From contig RFWA01000055.1 in the NCBI GenBank assembly GCA_009922295.1, forward strand, positions 1-10,882: a DNA stretch of 10,882 nucleotides, given 5' to 3'. The notes beneath the pieces are model-generated. The model was not told the origin of the DNA, searched no databases, and was given only the letters and a program-made list of their open reading frames with translations. Below are positions 7,470 through 10,882 of the stretch, piece by piece. The position numbers and the translations under genes were made by a program. Numbering within the stretch: position 1 is the stretch's first letter; each line of letters starts with the position of its first letter. The DNA comes from Betaproteobacteria bacterium (lineage in GTDB: Bacteria > Pseudomonadota > Gammaproteobacteria > Burkholderiales > Burkholderiaceae_C).

Positions 7470-8266
7470 TTCAGGGCCGCGCGGCCGCCCTGCGCGGCCT
7501 CCTTGAGTGCCCTGCTGATCAAACCCGTGGTCACGGTGGCAAAGTAGCGCGCACCCCAGCCGGCGTAGCGGTCTTCATCCTCATGGGTCAGCGCCAGCAC
7601 GCCGGGGCACTTGCCGGCAGCGGCCACTGCCTTGATCGTGCGCTCAATGGCGGCCTGCACGGGCGCCTCATGGAAGCGGTTCTCATGGCCCATGCTGTGG
7701 GCCAGGTCATTGGGGCCAACAAAGACCGCATCCACCCCGGGTACGGCGGCAATAGCGGCAGCATTGGCCACGCCCTCAGGGGTTTCCACCATCACCACCA
7801 GCACCACGCTCTCGTTGCTGCGCTGGGTGTGTGCTGGCCCGCCAAAGGCGCCGTAGCCAGCGGCACGGGTTGAAAACGCGCTACCACGCTGGCCGCTGAT
7901 GCCAGCCGCGCCGGGCGGCAAGGGGTACTTGACGCGCTGCACCAGGGCCGCTGCATGGGCGGCGGTGTTGACCATCGGAATTTGCACGCCGCCGGCGCCG
8001 ATGTCCAGCGTGCGGGCAATGTCATGCTCCAGGCAGCGAACCAGCGTGGGCAGACCGCTGGCGCGGGCCGCGCGCAGCATGTGCTCGGTGCTTTCGATGC
8101 CGGCGCTGCCGTGCTCGTTGTCGATGATGAGGAAGTCAAAGCCAGCAAAGGCGCACATCTCGACCAATGCGGGGGATGGAATGCCATTGAAGATGCCGCG
8201 CAGGCGCCGCCCGCTGCGCAGCAGTTCGGGCAGGCCGGTGTCCAGCGGCATGTGGGCGGCGCTCAT
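7463..8266 (-). CDS. HpcH/HpaI aldolase/citrate lyase family protein
   Basis: A 267-residue class-II-type (metal-dependent) aldolase with a TIM-barrel fold, cleaving a 4-hydroxy-2-oxo acid to pyruvate and an aldehyde, or the reverse. Conserved sites are visible: FDFLIIDNEHG with base His52, LVRCLEHD with Arg77 for substrate carboxylate, VMVETPEGV with metal ligand Glu161, and VFVGPNDLAHSMG with metal ligand Asp187. These correspond to HpaI His45, Arg70, Glu149 and Asp175. The substrate is unknown; 2-keto-3-deoxy acids are common in the family. The ATG at 8266 overlaps the stop of the MetE-like gene (ATGA, 8263-8266), so this start is preferred to the in-frame ATG at 8278. It appears to be the last gene of the operon and would supply central metabolism with pyruvate. 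Confidence 0.93.
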
Positions 8267-9459
8267 GCCCGGCCCCACAATTCATCGCTGGCTTGTTTGG
8301 CGCCTTCGGCCATGCTGGCCAGTTTGGCAAAGCAGATCGGCGGGTGGATGGCACCAAACCCAGCAAAGGTGCCAAAGCCGCAGTCGGTGGCGGCCATCAC
8401 ACGCTCGCGGCCGACGATGTTGGCATAGGTCAGCAGGCGCTGCGCCACCAGCCGCGGGTGCTCGATAAAGTTATTGACCGTGTCCAGCACACCGGGTGCG
8501 AGCACCTTGTGGTCAGCGATTTTGCCCGCGCGCCCGGCCTTGGCCCAAACCTCCCACTCATGGGCGTGGCGCGGGTTGGCACCTTCGAACAGCACCGTGG
8601 CGGGCTTGGCCTTCAGCACCACGTCTAGGATCTTCTCCAGCCCGATGTCAAAGTGGTGCGGCCCCTCGTAGTTGCCCCAGCACACGTGCATGCGGATACG
8701 CTCGGCCGGGATGTTGCGCAACGCGTGGTTGAGCGCCTCCACCTGCAAATGGGCGTTGCGCAAAAACTCGTTGTCGTCCACGTCCCGGAACTTGATGTGC
8801 CGGCCCATGGCCAGGTCGGGCGCGTCGATCTGCAAATCCAGCCCGGCGGCCACAATGGCCTCGTACTCGGTCGCCATGGCCTCGGCCAGGGCCTGCAGGT
8901 ACTGCTCGGTGCTGGCGTAATAGCGGTTGGGCTGGAACACCGCAATCACGCCGGGCGAGGCACTGTTCATGAAGGCGCGCACCGGCGGTGTGGCCGTGCT
9001 GCCGGCAGCGGCCACCGCCGCCTGCAGGTTGGCAATGTCCTTGTGCAGGCCACTCAGGTCTTTGACCGCAATCGGGCCGGTGCAGATCGGGCGCTGGTAC
9101 TTCGGGGTAGCGCCAAGCTTGGCCAGGCGCTCCTTGAAATCTGGAAAGTCGTCTAGGTCGCGCGGCGTGGCGCGGGGCATTTCGCCCAGCTCAAAACCGG
9201 TCAGGCGGTGACGGATGTAGGTGGCGTAGGAGATCTTGCTCATTTCGCCATCGCTCACCACATCGACGCGGGACGCCGCCTGCCGCGCCACCACACCGCT
9301 GACCTCGGCGGCCATGATGGTGTCGAACTCAGCTTCAAAGTAATTCAGGCCGCTGTCCTGGGCAAACAGCTGGGTGACGACGTGCTCCGGCCGGGGCAGG
9401 CTGCCGACGTGGGTGGTGAGGATGCGTTGTGGCGAAGTGGGGTGCGGCGAGGTATTCAT
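8263..9459 (-). CDS. MetE C-terminal-domain-like methyltransferase (cobalamin-independent methionine synthase II family)
   Basis: A 398-residue single-barrel protein of the COG0620 type. It is about half the length of true MetE, whose N-terminal barrel is missing, as is normal for this subfamily. It starts with ILTTHVGSLPRP and has VVSDGEMSK. The zinc site is complete: His258 and Cys260 in HVCWGN, Glu292 in FEGANPRHAHEW and Cys360 in ATDCGF, matching E. coli MetE His641, Cys643, Glu665 and Cys726. Zinc activates a thiol for alkyl transfer; relatives include methionine-synthase-like proteins and epoxyalkane:coenzyme M transferase. Here it sits between a cupin and an aldolase, not among methionine genes, so a role in demethylation or thiol conjugation in catabolism is inferred. 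Both ends overlap neighbours by 4 nt (ATGA), implying tight coupling. Only a weak AGG Shine-Dalgarno is present. Confidence 0.9.
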   Translation of the reverse strand: MNTSPHPTSPQRILTTHVGSLPRPEHVVTQLFAQDSGLNYFEAEFDTIMAAEVSGVVARQAASRVDVVSDGEMSKISYATYIRHRLTGFELGEMPRATPRDLDDFPDFKERLAKLGATPKYQRPICTGPIAVKDLSGLHKDIANLQAAVAAAGSTATPPVRAFMNSASPGVIAVFQPNRYYASTEQYLQALAEAMATEYEAIVAAGLDLQIDAPDLAMGRHIKFRDVDDNEFLRNAHLQVEALNHALRNIPAERIRMHVCWGNYEGPHHFDIGLEKILDVVLKAKPATVLFEGANPRHAHEWEVWAKAGRAGKIADHKVLAPGVLDTVNNFIEHPRLVAQRLLTYANIVGRERVMAATDCGFGTFAGFGAIHPPICFAKLASMAEGAKQASDELWGRA

Positions 9460-10619
9460 CGTTGAGACCTGTCAGTGAAACGTTTGAGGGCAAGGTAACC
9501 GTTGGCGTCGATGGCGTCACCGGCCGCGGCAGCAGCGCTGACCACCGCCGGCGCCCAGTCGATGGTTTTGCGGCCGTCGCCCGGTGTCATCAGCAGCACC
9601 AACGCCTCAGTGTCACCGATGTTGCGGTAAGCGCGCCAGACCTCGGGCGGCATGGCAAAGCTGTCCCAACCCTCGGCGTGGCCGTTTGCTATTGATGTAA
9701 TAGCATTATCTTCAATATCCACGGGGTCTGAGGCTTGATTTGATACCGAAATAGCTACTGCACCCTGGTGCACGGTGAGCACCTGCTGGCAGGCCAGACG
9801 GTGCTGCGAGACCTGTCCACCCACCGGGATCTTGAGCCACTCGATCGAGAAACCGTGCGCATTGCCGATGGGCGCTTGGTGGTTACGGTCTTGGCTCAGG
9901 CCCAAACCGATCACCGGGGCCATCTGGGCACCGCAACCGGGCAGCGCGGCGTCCAGCAGCGCCCGGCTGGACCACTGCAGGTCGGCATGGCGCACCACGC
10001 GCTGGCCCATCTGCTCGGGTGTCCAGCGGCGCAGCTGGGCGATCTCCTGGGGCGTCATGGGTTGCAGGCGGCGCATGGTGTGTTCGTCCCAGGTCTGGCC
10101 AAGCTGCTCGTCGATGATCTGGTAGTCCTCAGTCAGGTGCACGCCCTGCTCCCGAGCCGCTTGCAGGGTCTGCGGGCCCCAGAGAATGCCGCCAGTGTCG
10201 TCCTGGCCGAGCGCGGTGAACATGAAGCCTTCGTCGTCGCCCACGTTCTGAAAGCCGCGGTAAATCCAGGTCGGCATGCTGGCGATGTCGCCTGCGCCGA
10301 TCTGGGCTTTGAGGGGGTCGGGGTTGAAGCCCCAGTGCAGGTCCCAGCGGCCTTTGGTGCAGATGAAGACTTCGGCCGTGAAGTGCATGTGCGGCGGGTT
10401 GATTTTGCCCGGGGGCATGGCCACGCCACCCACCTGGAAGCCGTGCTTCTCGCGCAGGCTCACAGGCTGGTTCGGGTTTTGCGACACGCCAGGCCCGATC
10501 AGGGCGTAGTTCTTCTTCGGCGCGCAACCCGGGATGCGGTAGTCAATAAAGGCCTCCGTGCTGTAACGCAGGCTATTGAAGGGGATGAAACGGTCTTTGA
10601 TCTGTTCGTCGGTCCACAT
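9456..10619 (-). CDS. Two-domain cupin protein, possible dioxygenase or isomerase
   Basis: A 387-residue bicupin. Domain 1 (about 55-140) has the first cupin motif with His77, His79 and Glu83 in PPHMHFTAEVF, then GDIASMPTWIYRGFQN as the second motif. There the usual His is Arg121. Domain 2 (about 255-350) keeps the fold pattern but has His273, Arg275 and Gln278-279 in motif 1 and Arg329 in motif 2, so it probably binds no metal. The layout resembles gentisate 1,2-dioxygenase-type bicupins, but the ligand set differs, so oxygenase activity is uncertain. A segment at residues about 287-312 is AT-rich at DNA level and makes the domain 2 loop about 13 residues longer than in domain 1. The ATG follows a 43-nt gap after the hydrolase gene, with a weak AGG ribosome site. 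The stop overlaps the MetE-like start (9456-9459). Confidence 0.88.
   Translation of the reverse strand: MWTDEQIKDRFIPFNSLRYSTEAFIDYRIPGCAPKKNYALIGPGVSQNPNQPVSLREKHGFQVGGVAMPPGKINPPHMHFTAEVFICTKGRWDLHWGFNPDPLKAQIGAGDIASMPTWIYRGFQNVGDDEGFMFTALGQDDTGGILWGPQTLQAAREQGVHLTEDYQIIDEQLGQTWDEHTMRRLQPMTPQEIAQLRRWTPEQMGQRVVRHADLQWSSRALLDAALPGCGAQMAPVIGLGLSQDRNHQAPIGNAHGFSIEWLKIPVGGQVSQHRLACQQVLTVHQGAVAISVSNQASDPVDIEDNAITSIANGHAEGWDSFAMPPEVWRAYRNIGDTEALVLLMTPGDGRKTIDWAPAVVSAAAAAGDAIDANGYLALKRFTDRSQR
9683..9765 (-). repeat. AT-rich, stem-loop-containing segment inserted in frame in the cupin gene
   Basis: A stretch of about 80 nt, much more AT-rich than the surrounding gene, lies within cupin codons 286-313. 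It holds a perfect inverted repeat TGCTATT (9687-9693), loop GATGT, AATAGCA (9699-9705). Near its other end is AATAGCTACTGC (9750-9761), sharing the AATAGC core. This resembles short intergenic repeats I recall from Comamonadaceae, in which GCTATT/AATAGC ends are common. It encodes an open loop in cupin domain 2. The repeat identity is inferred. Confidence 0.5.
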
Positions 10620-10662
10620 GGTGATGCCTAGAGTGAAAAGGGTTGGTGACGGGCGCGGCTGG

Positions 10663-10882
10663 TCATGCCTGCAGCCATTGCCGCAGGGCCAGGCTCAAGC
10701 GCCCGGGTGCTTCGAGCGGCACAAAGTGCCCAACTCGGGGCAGTTCCAGCCAGCGCGCAGCCGGTTGGGCCAGCTGCATTTCGCGCTGCCAAGCGGCAGG
10801 GCACAGGCGGTCGTGTTCGCCGCTGACGAGCAGCAGCGGCCCACCAAAATCGTGCAGGGCCGGCAGACTGTCGGGGCGCGCG
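10663..10882 (-). CDS. Alpha/beta hydrolase, C-terminal 72 residues (5' part outside window)
   Basis: The - strand frame is open from the window edge to a TGA at 10665-10663. The fragment contains PLLLVSGEHDRLCP, where the aspartate after GEH (residue 24 of the fragment) is the usual catalytic acid after strand beta-7. It also contains LPRVGHFVPLEAPGRL, with the catalytic His (residue 52) in the GH(x)xPLE context typical of the alpha/beta hydrolase fold, and ends in a LALRQWLQA helix. The nucleophile serine and start lie beyond the window. It sits 43 nt upstream of the cupin gene on the same strand with no clear promoter between, so it is probably co-transcribed. A role in ester, lactone or C-C bond hydrolysis in the same pathway is inferred; the substrate is unknown. 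Confidence 0.85.
   Translation of the reverse strand, partial: ARPDSLPALHDFGGPLLLVSGEHDRLCPAAWQREMQLAQPAARWLELPRVGHFVPLEAPGRLSLALRQWLQA

Noticed and set aside
7472..7492. GC-rich inverted repeat CAGGGC...GCCCTG after the ABC gene as terminator
   Set aside because: It lies in the aldolase coding end, has a 9-nt centre and no T-tract on either strand. High GC alone can explain it.
8267..8278. Alternative aldolase start at the ATG at 8278
   Set aside because: The ATG at 8266 forms the same 4-nt ATGA overlap used by the gene upstream, and the four extra residues add no conserved feature.
8263..9459. MetE-like gene read as a truncated metE pseudogene
   Set aside because: The single-barrel form is a normal subfamily. 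All four zinc ligands are present and the frame is intact with coupled ends.
9768..10631. 287-codon open frame on the + strand
   Set aside because: It is antisense to the cupin gene and lacks any recognised domain or ribosome site.

Overview
The window is GC-rich and gene-dense, with many 4-nt ATGA stop/start overlaps. GlmS, GlmU, the DUF6279 lipoprotein and the Lrp/AsnC regulator resemble those of Burkholderiales, most likely Comamonadaceae (Rhodoferax/Polaromonas/Acidovorax-like). This placement is inferred from remembered family resemblance and genome style, not from a search. No tRNA, rRNA, CRISPR array, insertion sequence or integrase was recognised. No gene-free stretch exceeds 300 bases; the longest is the 134-nt AT-rich gap at 1536-1669.

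Left part (1-4822). The 3'-truncated glmS reads leftward off the window edge. It is divergent from an Lrp/AsnC-type regulator across an AT-rich gap. Next on the + strand is a decayed toxin-antitoxin locus: a promoter with an overlapping imperfect palindrome, a 30-codon remnant of a RelE/HigB-like toxin, and an intact HigA-like (XRE) antitoxin joined to it by an ATGA overlap. Facing it on the - strand is a two-gene unit, glmU followed by a small soluble histidine kinase that starts inside the glmU stop codon. GlmS and GlmU catalyse the first and last two steps of UDP-GlcNAc synthesis, so envelope-precursor supply is the housekeeping theme here.

Middle (4821-7469). Divergent from glmU, with the two start codons sharing one CATG, is a + strand pair: a DUF6279 lipoprotein and, 6 nt later, a half-size ABC exporter with fused membrane and ATPase domains. 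The pair probably acts at the envelope; its substrate is unknown.

Right part (7463-10882). A compact - strand operon enters from the right edge: an alpha/beta hydrolase (C-terminal end only), a two-domain cupin, a MetE C-terminal-domain-like zinc methyltransferase and an HpcH/HpaI-family aldolase. The last three are joined by ATGA overlaps. This looks like a catabolic pathway (hydrolysis, cupin step, methyl/C1 or thiol transfer, retro-aldol cleavage) that I cannot match to a described one, and it is the best candidate for an undescribed system. The cupin gene carries an AT-rich, stem-loop-containing segment in frame that looks like an absorbed repeat element. Both convergent gene pairs in the window overlap at their 3' ends, with no recognisable terminator between them.
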